From the NCBI RefSeq assembly GCF_900129565.1, contig NZ_FQWD01000001.1, forward strand, positions 868,001-932,000: DNA of 64,000 nt, given 5' to 3'. Shown here piece after piece: positions 1 through 10,554 of the stretch (positions within the stretch are counted from its first letter, which is position 1; the number at the start of each line of letters is the position of its first letter). The notes under the pieces are model-generated. The model had not been told where the DNA came from and did not search any database. It saw only the letters and a program-made list of their open reading frames with translations. The position numbers were made by a program, and so were the translations under genes. The stretch is from Marisediminitalea aggregata. Lineage in GTDB: Bacteria > Pseudomonadota > Gammaproteobacteria > Enterobacterales > Alteromonadaceae.

Positions 1-2
1 TG

Positions 3-344
3 TATACCAAGAATGCGAAATTTATTGGTACCGATGCGGGAGAGAACTGGTCTATTGATGAGTTTAAACAGTACGCTATGCCGTATTTTTCCAAGGGTAA
101 AGGCTGGACATATACACCTGTTTCCCGTGAAGTTTTTTATTCTAATGACCACAAGGTGGCCTGGTTTATGGAAATTTTGTCTAACGCGTCTTATGGCACA
201 ACCCGGGGCACAGGTGTGTTAGAAAACGTTGACGGAGAATGGAAAATCGCGCAGTACCACTTAACTATTCCCATCCCAAACGCGATGGCTAAATCGGTGG
301 CAGCGCAAATTGAATCAATGGCCGCCACCGATAAAGAACATTAG
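3..344 (+). CDS. NTF2/SnoaL-like protein, 3' part only
   Basis: The reading frame is open from the first bases of the window and stops with TAG at 342-344, so the start lies upstream and is missing. About 113 residues are visible. The pattern of aromatic residues and strands (WSIDEFKQYAMPYF, then WTYTPVSREVF, then GTGVLENVDGEWKIAQYHLTIPIPN) is typical of SnoaL-like / nuclear transport factor 2-like proteins. These form a small cone-shaped fold used by many unrelated enzymes and binding proteins. No catalytic residues can be assigned. Its stop overlaps the stop of the convergent OmpA-type gene by 4 bases. The fold is moderately sure; the function is unknown. Confidence 0.7.
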   Translation, partial: YTKNAKFIGTDAGENWSIDEFKQYAMPYFSKGKGWTYTPVSREVFYSNDHKVAWFMEILSNASYGTTRGTGVLENVDGEWKIAQYHLTIPIPNAMAKSVAAQIESMAATDKEH

Positions 345-970
345 TTTGTGATTGGCTGAATCGACAGTTCCACACGGCGGTTTGCCTGTCGATTTGCCTC
401 ACTGGTATTTGCTACCTTAGGTTGAAACTCCCCCATACCAACAGTGGTCACCCGTTGGGCGTTGACGTTATAAGCAACAAGCAGGTTTTTTACTGCATTG
501 GCACGACGTTCAGATAACGCCTGGTTATAGGTTTCAGACCCCGTATCGTCAGTGTGGCCCTTTATCATCAGTACAGTTTTCTCGTAGTTGTTCAGTACGG
601 TAGCGACATCATTGAGCACCGGATTAAAATTAGGGCTAATGGCAGCACTGTTTGTTGCAAACGTAATATCGCCAGGCATGATCAAATGCAAAGTATCACC
701 TTCCCGAACGATATCCACACCCGTGTCAGCCAACTCAGCGCGTAATTCCTCTTCCTGCTTGTCCATGTAGTTCCCGATCGCACCACCAGCAATAGCACCT
801 ACCACTGCGCCCCAGGCGTAACGGCTTTTGTCGTTGTCACCCGTTGCTTTACCGAGTAATGCGCCCGCAACTGCGCCAATTGCAGCACCTTTTTGTGTAT
901 TGTTGCTGTTTGCACAACCCCCTGCGAACAGAGCAGTAGCCACTACCCCTGCAATCATCACCTTTTTCAT
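341..970 (-). CDS. OmpA-family outer-membrane lipoprotein with glycine-zipper segment
   Basis: 209 residues. The N-terminus is a lipoprotein signal (MKKVMIAGVVATALFAGGC) with Cys about residue 19 as the probable lipidation site. Next comes a Gly/Ala-rich glycine-zipper segment (about residues 28-70, GAAIGAVAGALLG and GAVVGAIAGGAIG). The C-terminal half is an OmpA-like peptidoglycan-binding domain with the GHTDDTGSETYN and LSERRANAV signatures, including the Asp and Arg that contact diaminopimelate. The layout matches YiaD-type proteins that tie the outer membrane to the wall. The start is supported by GAGG followed by 6 bases and ATG. It stands alone and converges on the upstream fragment. 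Confidence 0.9.
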   Translation of the reverse strand: MKKVMIAGVVATALFAGGCANSNNTQKGAAIGAVAGALLGKATGDNDKSRYAWGAVVGAIAGGAIGNYMDKQEEELRAELADTGVDIVREGDTLHLIMPGDITFATNSAAISPNFNPVLNDVATVLNNYEKTVLMIKGHTDDTGSETYNQALSERRANAVKNLLVAYNVNAQRVTTVGMGEFQPKVANTSEANRQANRRVELSIQPITN

Positions 971-1130
971 TTAAACCTCGATTCTTTTGATTCGTACTCA
1001 TTCCTACAGCAAGCTGTGTTCCAACTGCTTTGGTTACGGGTAATTTAGTGTTGAGTAGCTGAATAAAAGCTGACTAGACAGGCGTTTGAAGCGAATATCG
1101 TTAATTCACCAGACAGTGTTTTAAAGGAGA

Positions 1131-1187
1131 GTAGTGTCGCTACGCGGAAAGTTTTACACTCACTCTGTAATTTATTTGCGACACTAC
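1131..1187 (-). repeat. Long-loop inverted repeat downstream of HD-GYP gene
   Basis: GTAGTGTCGC (1131-1140) and its exact complement GCGACACTAC (1178-1187) are separated by 37 bases. It lies just past the stop of the HD-GYP gene in the 243-base gap before the OmpA lipoprotein gene. It could form a 10-bp stem at the 3' end of the HD-GYP transcript, but there is no strong T-run, so a terminator role is uncertain. I see nothing else in this gap. Confidence 0.4.
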
Positions 1188-1213
1188 ATTTGTACTAACA
1201 GGCAGAGACGACG

Positions 1214-2392
1214 TTAAGGCAGCACCGATTCATTAAAAAAGCGATTAATATCGATACCATAGTCAGATGCTACGACCGCTTTTTCAATTTTTACTCTGTC
1301 GTCTGTGGCCAGGTTCACCTCTTTTGGTGTCAGATAATGATTCCCAACCGTAGAATAGAAAACGCGAACCAGGGGTTTCAGTGGCTGCTTTTCATTTTGC
1401 TTCATAACCAACGCCACTTTGCTGTTTGATAATTCAACCAAACTGCCCACGGGATAGATCCCCATGCAGCGTATAAATTGTTGAAGCAGAGCAGGGTCCA
1501 GTTTGTTTTTACTGTCTTTGAGTAATATCTGTAATGCCTTCTGGCTCGACATACCGGCTTTGTAACAACGATCTGCAGTAAGCGCATCGTACATATCAAC
1601 GATGGCCAACATACGGCCTTGCTGGGTAATATCTTCCGCTTTTAGCTGTGCGGGATAGCCCAATCCGTCTAACCGCTCATGATGCTCACTGACCCATTTA
1701 ATCAAAGAAGGCGCTATTTTCATTTGATGAAGAAACTCCACGCCATAATTCACGTGTTTTTTCATTTCTTCCATTTCTTCGGTAGTTAAACGACCCGGTT
1801 TATGTAGGATTGCATCGTCGATTTTAATTTTTCCGAGATCGTGCAACAGACCGCTATACGCCAACTGTTCAACTTCCTGTTCTTCCAGCCCTAAGAAACG
1901 GCCGAAATTGGCCAGCAGAATACCCACATTTAGTGAATGCTCTAGCAGGTAAGAATCCTTTTCGCGGATTTTTGTCATTAACAAGAGAGCATCAGGATTG
2001 CGGTCCAGCGACCCAACCAGCGCGGTCGAAAACTCTCTGGGCACATAATCGTCAAAAACAGTTCCACTCTGAATTGCCTTGTAGAGGTTCTTCTGAATTT
2101 TTATGCCCTGTTGATATAACTTCTCTGCGCGTACCAACTCTCTTTCTACAGGGACTGCGGTTTCCAGGTGCTGATTTGCAGGCAACGGCTGACCGCCGGC
2201 AGTTGGATTGGACTCAACATCGGTTTCAATAACGACACGCGTAATGCCTTTGCGTTTTAACTCTTTGATTGCAGCTTCACTGGTGACGCGACCACGGCTT
2301 TTAATATGGACTGTACCTGCGCGTTGCTCTGCAATCTCAAGGACGTACATCCCTACTTCTAGTTGTTCAATTCCAATCGTTATCACTGACAT
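1214..2392 (-). CDS. HD-GYP domain cyclic-di-GMP phosphodiesterase with N-terminal DUF3391
   Basis: 392 residues from the chosen ATG. The frame extends 40 codons further upstream, but that part is basic and unlike the family, whereas MSVITIGIEQLEVGMYV is the usual DUF3391 beginning. The C-terminal half is an HD-GYP domain: HSLNVG, LLHDLGK (the metal-binding HD pair) and HHERLDGLGYP, the complete signature of active enzymes that hydrolyse cyclic-di-GMP. The protein has no receiver domain or membrane segment, so it is probably cytoplasmic, with DUF3391 as a possible regulatory input. It is a single gene. By family knowledge such proteins shift cells from biofilm towards motility; that role is inferred here. 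Confidence 0.93.
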   Translation of the reverse strand: MSVITIGIEQLEVGMYVLEIAEQRAGTVHIKSRGRVTSEAAIKELKRKGITRVVIETDVESNPTAGGQPLPANQHLETAVPVERELVRAEKLYQQGIKIQKNLYKAIQSGTVFDDYVPREFSTALVGSLDRNPDALLLMTKIREKDSYLLEHSLNVGILLANFGRFLGLEEQEVEQLAYSGLLHDLGKIKIDDAILHKPGRLTTEEMEEMKKHVNYGVEFLHQMKIAPSLIKWVSEHHERLDGLGYPAQLKAEDITQQGRMLAIVDMYDALTADRCYKAGMSSQKALQILLKDSKNKLDPALLQQFIRCMGIYPVGSLVELSNSKVALVMKQNEKQPLKPLVRVFYSTVGNHYLTPKEVNLATDDRVKIEKAVVASDYGIDINRFFNESVLP

Positions 2393-2521
2393 GTGTTCTA
2401 CTTCTTGTTGTCTGGCTTTGTGTATTATTGGACCCGTTTCACAGATCTTCTTTTTCTGTTTCGAACAGTAGCGTTGATTGATTCCTTTCCTGAGTCTGCG
2501 TGCCTTCAGCACAGCCTCATA

Positions 2522-2875
2522 TTAAAAGTCTAGCTGGTAAAGTAACGTTGGTAAATCTGGTTGCCACTGGTAACGTTTCATATCGACGCGATGATTAACC
2601 ACCAGCACCCCTTCTTCCTGCAATCTGGCAATTTGCTCATTGGCGTGCTCGCTGGCAACCGGAAAAGCAATTTGTCCATTACTGCGCAGTACTCTGAACC
2701 AGGGCACGATTTCATGCGGTGGCACTGCTTTTAAACTGCGCCCAACCATGCGAGCCCGTCCTGGTAAGCCTGCTAAATCGGCTACTTGCCCATATGCGGC
2801 AACTCGTCCAGCTGGAATCAGCCGGATGGTATGCCATATACGTTCTGTTGGGGTAAAATCTACATTTCGATCCAT
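2522..2875 (-). CDS. Alkyltransferase-like (ATL) DNA-binding protein
   Basis: 117 residues, the size of the DNA-binding domain of O6-methylguanine-DNA methyltransferase. Family features are visible: IPAGRVAAYGQVADLAGLPGRARMVGRSLKAVP, which covers the helix-turn-helix and the Arg finger that flips the base, is recognisable in outline. The alkyl-acceptor motif PCHRV is replaced by PWFRV (residues 58-62), so the reactive cysteine is absent. Proteins with this change (E. coli YbaZ/Atl, yeast Atl1) bind O6-alkylguanine and hand it to nucleotide excision repair. The usual ATL motif is PWHRV, so Phe in place of His is a further variation. Divergent from the DTW gene with 13 bases between the starts. 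Confidence 0.9.
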   Translation of the reverse strand: MDRNVDFTPTERIWHTIRLIPAGRVAAYGQVADLAGLPGRARMVGRSLKAVPPHEIVPWFRVLRSNGQIAFPVASEHANEQIARLQEEGVLVVNHRVDMKRYQWQPDLPTLLYQLDF

Positions 2876-2888
2876 AACCTGGTGTAGT

Positions 2889-3467
2889 ATGCGCGCAAAG
2901 TGCCACCGTTGTCACTATCCTTTAAAAACCTGCCTGTGTGAACATATTAAACCTGTTCACAATCAGACAGAGGTCGTCGTACTGCAGCATTCCAAAGAAG
3001 CCGTTCACGCCAAAAATACAGTTAAACTCCTGCAGCTGTCTTTGCAAAATATTCACTGTTACACCGGCAAAGTAGCAGAAGATTTTAAATCACTCAGAGA
3101 AGCGTTAAGTGAATGTGATGACGCAACAGTCGTACTCTATCCTTCTCCGGAATCAACCGAGTTAACGAGTACTTACAAACTGCAAAATTGCAGTAAAATA
3201 AAAAGATTAATAGTTATTGATGGAAGCTGGAAGCAGGCTTACGGACTTTGGAAACGCAATCCATGGTTAGATAAATACCCGTTTTATCGCCTACCGGACA
3301 ATATAGATGGCCAGTATGGAATCCGAAAAACCCAGGTATCGAACGGCTTGTCGACTCTTGAGGCGGTCGCCTTCACCTTACAATGTATTGAGAGTACCGA
3401 CACGGCGCCATTGTATCAGCTACTAGATGCGTTCAAGCAGCAGTGGTATCGGTTTTCTGGCAACTAA
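2889..3467 (+). CDS. DTW domain tRNA-uridine aminocarboxypropyltransferase (TapT-like)
   Basis: 192 residues from ATG at 2889; the frame is open further upstream but that stretch overlaps the divergent ATL gene. The N-terminus carries a zinc-binding type cluster CHRCHYPLKTCLC. The middle has YPSPES and the family core VIDGSWKQA (the DxTW-like motif, here DGSW), followed by a basic YGIRK segment. Known members transfer the 3-amino-3-carboxypropyl group of S-adenosylmethionine to uridine, giving acp3U in tRNA. The substrate position in this organism is inferred. The last 4 bases overlap the stop of the convergent GST gene. Confidence 0.88.
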   Translation: MRAKCHRCHYPLKTCLCEHIKPVHNQTEVVVLQHSKEAVHAKNTVKLLQLSLQNIHCYTGKVAEDFKSLREALSECDDATVVLYPSPESTELTSTYKLQNCSKIKRLIVIDGSWKQAYGLWKRNPWLDKYPFYRLPDNIDGQYGIRKTQVSNGLSTLEAVAFTLQCIESTDTAPLYQLLDAFKQQWYRFSGN

Positions 3468-4069
3468 CGACGCTGTGCTATTGGCATGTAGCCACGCTGC
3501 TCTTCAATTAAAGCCAACCAGCGACGAATGCCAGGATATGCAGAAAGGTCAAAGCCACCTTCGTGGGCGACATGCGTGTAAGCATATAAGGAAATGTCTG
3601 CAAGAGAGATGTGGTCCCCCACCAAATATGGGGTTTCGTTGAGTTGGGTTTCCATAACCGCAAGCGCTTTATGCCCGGCTTCCTGCTTAGCGTCGAATTC
3701 GGCTTTTCTGTCGTCGGGAAGCCCAAGAAACACATTGATGTATCTGGCAACCGCAATCGCGGGCTCATGACTGTACTGTTCAAAGAATTGCCACTGCAAC
3801 ATTTTGGCGTAGTCAAACGCCTTGGATGGGATCAGCGTCGATCCTGCGGCGAGATAATTAATAATGGCATTCGACTCACTCAGACATCGTCCATCACTGA
3901 GTTCAAGCAATGGAATTTTGGCTACCGGGTTCTTAGCAATAAACGCATCCGTATGTGTTTCTCCTTTCAGGATATCCACATCAACCCACTCGCAATGCTT
4001 TCCGAGCAATGCCAGTACCAGTTGGATCTTGTAACAGTTGCCTGAACGGCTGTCTCCATAGACTTTCAT
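3464..4069 (-). CDS. Glutathione S-transferase family protein
   Basis: 201 residues, the usual length for bacterial GSTs. The N-terminal thioredoxin-like domain shows MKVYGDSRSGNCYKIQLVLALLG, the cis-proline segment NPVAKIPLLEL and the glutathione-contact motif LSESNAIINYLA. The C-terminal helical domain includes YLVGDHISLADISLYAYTHVA. A good ribosome site (GGAG, 5 bases before ATG) fixes the start. The substrate cannot be told from sequence; the family conjugates or reduces electrophiles with glutathione. It lies 10 bases downstream of the membrane-protein gene on the same strand, so the two may be co-transcribed. Confidence 0.92.
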   Translation of the reverse strand: MKVYGDSRSGNCYKIQLVLALLGKHCEWVDVDILKGETHTDAFIAKNPVAKIPLLELSDGRCLSESNAIINYLAAGSTLIPSKAFDYAKMLQWQFFEQYSHEPAIAVARYINVFLGLPDDRKAEFDAKQEAGHKALAVMETQLNETPYLVGDHISLADISLYAYTHVAHEGGFDLSAYPGIRRWLALIEEQRGYMPIAQRR

Positions 4070-4079
4070 GAGTACTCCT

Positions 4080-5030
4080 TTACTTTACAAACCAGGCCAT
4101 TAACAACCAGCTGGTCGGTACACCGGCCGACACAATAAATATCTTAATATTCTGCACAATATCTCTTGGCCAGCAACTGAATTGACGCATATCTTCCAGC
4201 TGTTGATTCAATCGATAAAGTTGTGCTGCAGTGCGCTCATTGTTGAGCCCGCTGCGCCTTTTTACCAAAATGGCCTCTATAGCAGTTTCTATTGAGGCAA
4301 TATTTTTTGCCCGATAGGTCCGCATTAACCATAGCGTTTTAAGCACAGGCAAAAACAGTAACGCCAGCATAAACACTACCATTACCATTAAAATCAGCAG
4401 ATCGATCACTGGAATAGGTTTACCCAGCCAAAAAATGGGTACCAGCATTAACATCATGAGTGCCAGACTCACGTTACTGAGCCCGAGATCGCACAGCGCC
4501 TTACAATGACTAAAGTTTGTTTCTCGAGTGATGCTGGGCAACACCAAATGCCGGTACATGTACCGTGTAAATGACGCCGACTGCATTATGAATAAAAACA
4601 AAAAAAACCAGAATGGGACGGCGATTGCATTCAGCAATATAATGGCGGGCTTTAAATCCAGTGCCAGCAAACCTTCCGTTGTCAGGTATATCATGGTGAT
4701 CGATATCGCCAGCGCACTGGCAATCACCACCTGAGTAATTAGCTTTTTCTCCAGCTTTTTAATGTGTTGTGGATACTCATCAACGCGTCTAACGCTGACC
4801 AGAAAGTCAGCTATACGTCGACCTGCACGTCGGTGCATAATGCGTATTGCCAGCCATAAATAGCCGATTATCAGCGGCATACCCAGCGCAGCATTAAAAT
4901 CCCTTTGTGAACGCTCATCCACTACGTATGCTAAATCCAATGATCCAGCCAGGTAGTTGAGGCTTAGGCAAACTATTACAAATAGTAAAGGCGGCAACCA
5001 AACATGTATTAATACATTTTTATTATTCAT
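4080..5030 (-). CDS. Polytopic membrane protein of unknown function
   Basis: 316 residues that I do not recognise. Six or seven hydrophobic segments are visible: about residues 7-28, 48-66, 95-122, 128-153, 188-205, 210-236 and one at the extreme C-terminus (about 297-315). The stretch between the sixth and last segments (about 237-296) is charged and probably cytoplasmic, with NNERTAAQLYRLNQQLEDM likely helical. There is no enzyme motif. The gene is 10 bases upstream of the GST gene on the same strand. An inner-membrane location is sure; the role is not known. Confidence 0.8.
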   Translation of the reverse strand: MNNKNVLIHVWLPPLLFVIVCLSLNYLAGSLDLAYVVDERSQRDFNAALGMPLIIGYLWLAIRIMHRRAGRRIADFLVSVRRVDEYPQHIKKLEKKLITQVVIASALAISITMIYLTTEGLLALDLKPAIILLNAIAVPFWFFLFLFIMQSASFTRYMYRHLVLPSITRETNFSHCKALCDLGLSNVSLALMMLMLVPIFWLGKPIPVIDLLILMVMVVFMLALLFLPVLKTLWLMRTYRAKNIASIETAIEAILVKRRSGLNNERTAAQLYRLNQQLEDMRQFSCWPRDIVQNIKIFIVSAGVPTSWLLMAWFVK

Positions 5031-5153
5031 TACGTTGGTTGTGTGTATAAAGCAACGCTAATTATACACGTCAAACATTCATTGGCACAAACCAGACATC
5101 GACTGGTTTGTTAACGAATGTGAATTGCCTGAGTGCGCCCATAAGCACACTTG

Positions 5154-5507
5154 CTATTTATCTGACCACACAGCGAATTCATTGCCACTGGGTTCAGTAA
5201 AGTGAAACCGCCGACCGCCGGGAAATGCAAAGATAGGCTTGATGATGATGCCTCCCGCAGTCGTTACCGCGTTTAGCGTCTCTTCAAGGGCAGGAGTGTA
5301 GAACACTAATAACGTTGCGCCTGTAGCCGTGAGAGAAGCCATGTCGGCTTTATACAGGCCGCCTGTTATTCCCTTGTCACGAAATTCACAATACTCCTCA
5401 CCGTAATCGGTGTAAGTCCAGTTAAAAACAGAAGCAAAGAACGCTTTGGTGGCGGGGATATCCCTGCACGGCAATTCGACATAATTAATAAGCGTATCTG
5501 TACTCAT
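5154..5507 (-). CDS. VOC family protein (glyoxalase/dioxygenase superfamily)
   Basis: 117 residues with the vicinal-oxygen-chelate pattern: INYVELPCRDIPATKAFFASVFNW at the start, a mid-protein strand LLVFYTPALEETLNAV, and FHFTEPSGNEFAVWSD at the end, where the Glu and neighbouring strands usually bind a metal. Members isomerise, cleave or sequester many small molecules; no substrate can be assigned. Its ATG overlaps the stop of the upstream GFA-family gene (ATGA, 4 bases), which indicates translational coupling and a shared role. Confidence 0.9.
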   Translation of the reverse strand: MSTDTLINYVELPCRDIPATKAFFASVFNWTYTDYGEEYCEFRDKGITGGLYKADMASLTATGATLLVFYTPALEETLNAVTTAGGIIIKPIFAFPGGRRFHFTEPSGNEFAVWSDK

Positions 5508-5929
5508 GATTGGTTATCTCCGGCAAATTGGGCCATCACTTCCTCACCTGTCATACACACTGTTTTTTGTTCAAAGCTGTAATATTCGGGTTTACTGTCT
5601 ATAAAAATTTGGTGTGACATCGTCATAGCCTGATGCGTTGGGAACAAGCCTACCGGGAGATAATAGGTTTCACTGCCTTTCATTCGGTAGAACAGGTGAG
5701 TACCGCAGTTTCCACAAAAACCGCGTTCTGCCCACTCGGACGAATCATAGGCTTTCACGCTGTCACCGGATAAAGTGACATTGTCGCTCTCTAAGGCGAA
5801 GTAGGGGCTACCGGCCCATTGTCTGCACATGCCGCAGTGACAAACGCCTATTTCCAGTGACTTTATGATGGCGTTAATTTTAACGGCACCACATAAACAC
5901 GATGCCGAAAGTGGGGTTGGGGTGTCCAT
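5504..5929 (-). CDS. GFA family (CENP-V/GFA domain) zinc protein
   Basis: 141 residues. The zinc-binding cysteine sets of the family are present: SCLCGAVK, CHCGMCRQW and FCGNCGTHLFYRM. The fold was named for glutathione-dependent formaldehyde-activating enzyme, but most bacterial members have no proven reaction, so only the fold is assigned. It forms a two-gene unit with the overlapping VOC-family gene downstream, which might suggest small-molecule or thiol-adduct detoxification (inference). Confidence 0.9.
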   Translation of the reverse strand: MDTPTPLSASCLCGAVKINAIIKSLEIGVCHCGMCRQWAGSPYFALESDNVTLSGDSVKAYDSSEWAERGFCGNCGTHLFYRMKGSETYYLPVGLFPTHQAMTMSHQIFIDSKPEYYSFEQKTVCMTGEEVMAQFAGDNQS

Positions 5930-6140
5930 ATACGTTCCTTGCTTAAAGTTATCAACACCAAAGTGTCTATAGGTAAGGTGATGTTTCCCGCCAAACTAAA
6001 CATCACTTGATATGCGGGCAGTTGCGCCTTTTACCTAACTCCATTCACTTCGTTTTAAGCTCAATGCCAGAGCTTATTGCATGTATATTTATACAGTTCA
6101 GGTTGAAATGCACGCTTTTTTTCTATTTATTGCAGGCATA

Positions 6141-6167
6141 AAAAAACCCAGGCGAACCTGGGTTTTT
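6141..6167 (-). terminator. Rho-independent terminator of the atp operon
   Basis: On the minus strand an 11-bp stem (AAAAACCCAGG / CCTGGGTTTTT) closed by a TTCG loop is followed by T residues. It lies 19 bases beyond the atpC stop. The stem is nearly symmetric, so it may also work for transcripts from the other side. Confidence 0.9.
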
Positions 6168-6185
6168 AATATCGTTTGAATCTAA

Positions 6186-6602
6186 TTACTTGCGCAGTTT
6201 TTGAATTAATCGCAACTGGGCAATAGCTTCTGCCAGCTCGTGAGCGGCTTCTGCATAATTAAAGTCAGCACCTGGATTGGCGATGTGCTCTTCTGCACGT
6301 CGTTTAGCTTCTTCAGCAGCCTGTGCATCCAAATCTTCTGCTCTTACCGCAGTATCGGCCAGAACAGTTACATTGCCAGGTTGTACTTCGAGTACGCCAC
6401 CAGCAACATAAATAACTTCTTCTTCACCGTGCTGTTTAACCAAACGCACCATACCAGGTTTAATTGGAGTGATGAGCGGCGCGTGGCCAGGGTAAATACC
6501 CAGTTCACCTTCGCTACCTGTCACCTGGATGGTTTCAACGCGACCAGAGAAAATTTGCTCTTCTGCGCTTACTACATCTAAGTGAACTGTCATTGCTGCC
6601 AT
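6186..6602 (-). CDS. atpC: ATP synthase epsilon subunit
   Basis: 138 residues, normal length. The N-terminal beta-sandwich ([16 protein letters not shown] ... [19 protein letters not shown]) and a C-terminal helical hairpin are both present. The subunit is part of the central stalk of F1 and its C-terminal helices can brake ATP hydrolysis. AGGAGG 6 bases before the first ATG supports starting at MAAMTV rather than at the second Met. Last gene of the atp operon. Confidence 0.97.
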   Translation of the reverse strand: MAAMTVHLDVVSAEEQIFSGRVETIQVTGSEGELGIYPGHAPLITPIKPGMVRLVKQHGEEEVIYVAGGVLEVQPGNVTVLADTAVRAEDLDAQAAEEAKRRAEEHIANPGADFNYAEAAHELAEAIAQLRLIQKLRK

Positions 6603-6662
6603 GTAAACCTCCTAATAGGTACGCTAGCTTAAGTCAGGGGCTGTTAACACAGCCCCGGGCCA

Positions 6663-8057
<1,395 letters not shown>

Positions 8058-8081
8058 TCATTATCTTTTCTAAACCTTTGC

Positions 8082-8942
8082 CTACACCGCTGCTGCACCA
8101 CCAACAATCTCACTAATTTCTTGTGTGATTGCGGCCTGACGGGCTTTGTTGTATACCAATTGAAGATCATCAATCAGATTGCCTGCGTTATCGGTTGCGG
8201 CTTTCATAGCAACCATTCGAGCAGCTTGCTCGGACGCGGCGTTTTCTACAACACCCTGGTACACCTGGGATTCAATGTAACGAACCATTAATGCTTCCAA
8301 AATGGGTTTTGGATCCGGCTCGTAGATGTAATCCCAACGATGCTTCAACTCTTCGTCTTCAGACTTTGGCAAAGGCAATAATTGATTGCTTACAGGCTGT
8401 TGTGACATCGTGTTAACGAAGTCGTTGAAAACCAGAAATACTTTATCCAGTTTTCCTTCATCAAAGGCTTTCAGCATGACGCGTACTACGCCAACAATGT
8501 CGCTGATTTTAGGCGCGTCACCTAAACCTGATTCTGCGGCAAGCAAAGTACCGCCAAATCGGTTAAAGAACGCACATGCTTTTGAACCTAGCGCTGCAAA
8601 GTCCACTTCGACACCTTGGTCTTTCCAAGCTTTTACTTCCTTGGTAACCAATTTAAACTCGTTGGTGTTCAAACCACCACACAAGCCACGGTCGGTGGAT
8701 ATCACAATGTAACCGACACGCTTGACTTCACGCTCTTCCAAATATGGATGGCGGTACTCAAGGTTACCGTTAGCAATGTGACCAATCACTTTAAGCATAT
8801 TTTGTGCATATGGACGACCGGAGGCCATGCGCTCCTGCGCCTTTTTCATTTTGGACGCAGCAACCATTTCCATCGCACTGGTAATCTTTTGAGTATTCTT
8901 GATACTCCCAATCTTACCTTTTATCTCTTTACCGCTGGCCAT
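8082..8942 (-). CDS. atpG: ATP synthase gamma subunit
   Basis: 286 residues, full length. The conserved N-terminal helix ([32 protein letters not shown]) and C-terminal helix ([40 protein letters not shown]) would form the rotating coiled coil inside the alpha3beta3 ring. The central [11 protein letters not shown] motif is present. GGAGAG precedes the ATG. Its place between atpA and atpD is standard. Confidence 0.98.
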   Translation of the reverse strand: MASGKEIKGKIGSIKNTQKITSAMEMVAASKMKKAQERMASGRPYAQNMLKVIGHIANGNLEYRHPYLEEREVKRVGYIVISTDRGLCGGLNTNEFKLVTKEVKAWKDQGVEVDFAALGSKACAFFNRFGGTLLAAESGLGDAPKISDIVGVVRVMLKAFDEGKLDKVFLVFNDFVNTMSQQPVSNQLLPLPKSEDEELKHRWDYIYEPDPKPILEALMVRYIESQVYQGVVENAASEQAARMVAMKAATDNAGNLIDDLQLVYNKARQAAITQEISEIVGGAAAV

Positions 8943-8999
8943 GACTATCTCTCCGATTACTCAACGTGAATGTGCTGACCTTTCAGTCAGCACCATTGA

Positions 9000-10541
9000 T
9001 TACCAAGTTTGTGTCGCTTTAAACTTTGTTAAAGCGTCATTCAACTGTGACTCAATGTCAGCGTTGTAGTTACCTGTTTCGTTGATAGTCTTCATCAGAT
9101 CAGCGTATTCGCTGTTCATGAATGAATGTAAGGCCGCTTCGAAATCCAGGATCTTGTTCAGTTCCACGTCTTTCAGGAAGCCTTTTTCTACCGCGAACAG
9201 GGAAACACCAGTCTCACCCACTGACAGTGGCGTGTACTGCTTCTGTTTCATTAGTTCGGTAACGCGCTCACCGTGCTCAAGCTGTGCACGAGTAGCTTCG
9301 TCAAGGTCAGATGCGAACTGCGAGAATGCCGCCAATTCACGATACTGAGCCAGGGCAAGACGGATACCGCCACCCAGCTTCTTAACGATTTTCGTTTGTG
9401 CCGCACCACCAACACGAGATACCGAGATACCAGCGTTAACCGCCGGACGGATACCTGCGTTGAACAAGTCAGTTTCTAGGAAGATCTGACCATCTGTAAT
9501 CGAGATTACGTTAGTAGGTACGAATGCAGAAACGTCACCCGCTTGCGTTTCGATAATCGGCAGTGCAGTTAATGAACCAGTCTGGCCCTTAACTTCGCCG
9601 TTAGTGAAACGCTCAACATACTGCTCGTTTACACGTGCAGCACGCTCTAGCAGACGTGAGTGCAAGTAGAATACGTCACCTGGGTAAGCTTCACGGCCAG
9701 GAGGACGTTTCAGTAGCAGTGAGATTTGACGGTAAGCAACAGCTTGCTTAGACAAATCATCATATACGATAAGGGCGTCTTCACCGCGGTCACGGAAGTA
9801 TTCACCCATTGTACAACCAGAGTATGGCGCCAGGTATTGCAGGGCAGCAGACTCAGAAGCAGAAGCGGCAACAACAATGGTGTGAGCCAGTGCGCCGTGC
9901 TCTTCCAGCTTGCGTACTACGTTTGCGATAGTAGAGGCTTTTTGACCAACCGCTACGTATACACATTTAACGCCAGTACCTTTCTGGTTGATGATGGCAT
10001 CGATTGCCATCGCAGTTTTACCAGTCTGACGGTCACCGATGATCAGCTCACGCTGGCCACGGCCGATTGGAATCATCGCGTCAACAGACTTATAACCAGT
10101 TTGCACTGGCTGGTCTACTGATTGACGTTCGATAACGCCTGGTGCGATTTTCTCTACCGGCTCATAAGTGTCGGTTTCAATAGCACCTTTACCATCAATT
10201 GGCTCACCCAGGGTGTTTACAACACGACCCAACAGTGAACGACCTACCGGTACTTCAAGAATACGGCCGGTAGACTGGACTTTTTGTCCTTCTTGCAGGT
10301 CCGCGTAAGGACCCATAACAACTGCACCAACTGAGTCTCGCTCAAGGTTTAGTGCAATCGCGTAACGACCACCAGGAAGCTCAATCATTTCACCCTGCAT
10401 GACATCGGCCAGGCCGTGAATGCGGATGATACCGTCGGTTACTGCGACGATAGTACCTTCATTGCGTGCTTCACTGGTTACATCAAACTGTTCAATTCTT
10501 TTCTTGATCAGTTCTGCAATTTCAGTGGAATTAAGTTGCAT
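9000..10541 (-). CDS. atpA: ATP synthase alpha subunit
   Basis: 513 residues, matching the family. The nucleotide-binding P-loop GDRQTGKT is at 169-176, and the arginine-finger region [10 protein letters not shown] contributes to the beta catalytic site. It carries the regulatory non-catalytic nucleotide sites of F1. It lies between atpH (13 bases upstream) and atpG. Confidence 0.98.
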   Translation of the reverse strand: MQLNSTEIAELIKKRIEQFDVTSEARNEGTIVAVTDGIIRIHGLADVMQGEMIELPGGRYAIALNLERDSVGAVVMGPYADLQEGQKVQSTGRILEVPVGRSLLGRVVNTLGEPIDGKGAIETDTYEPVEKIAPGVIERQSVDQPVQTGYKSVDAMIPIGRGQRELIIGDRQTGKTAMAIDAIINQKGTGVKCVYVAVGQKASTIANVVRKLEEHGALAHTIVVAASASESAALQYLAPYSGCTMGEYFRDRGEDALIVYDDLSKQAVAYRQISLLLKRPPGREAYPGDVFYLHSRLLERAARVNEQYVERFTNGEVKGQTGSLTALPIIETQAGDVSAFVPTNVISITDGQIFLETDLFNAGIRPAVNAGISVSRVGGAAQTKIVKKLGGGIRLALAQYRELAAFSQFASDLDEATRAQLEHGERVTELMKQKQYTPLSVGETGVSLFAVEKGFLKDVELNKILDFEAALHSFMNSEYADLMKTINETGNYNADIESQLNDALTKFKATQTW

Positions 10542-10554
10542 GCTCTTATCCCCG

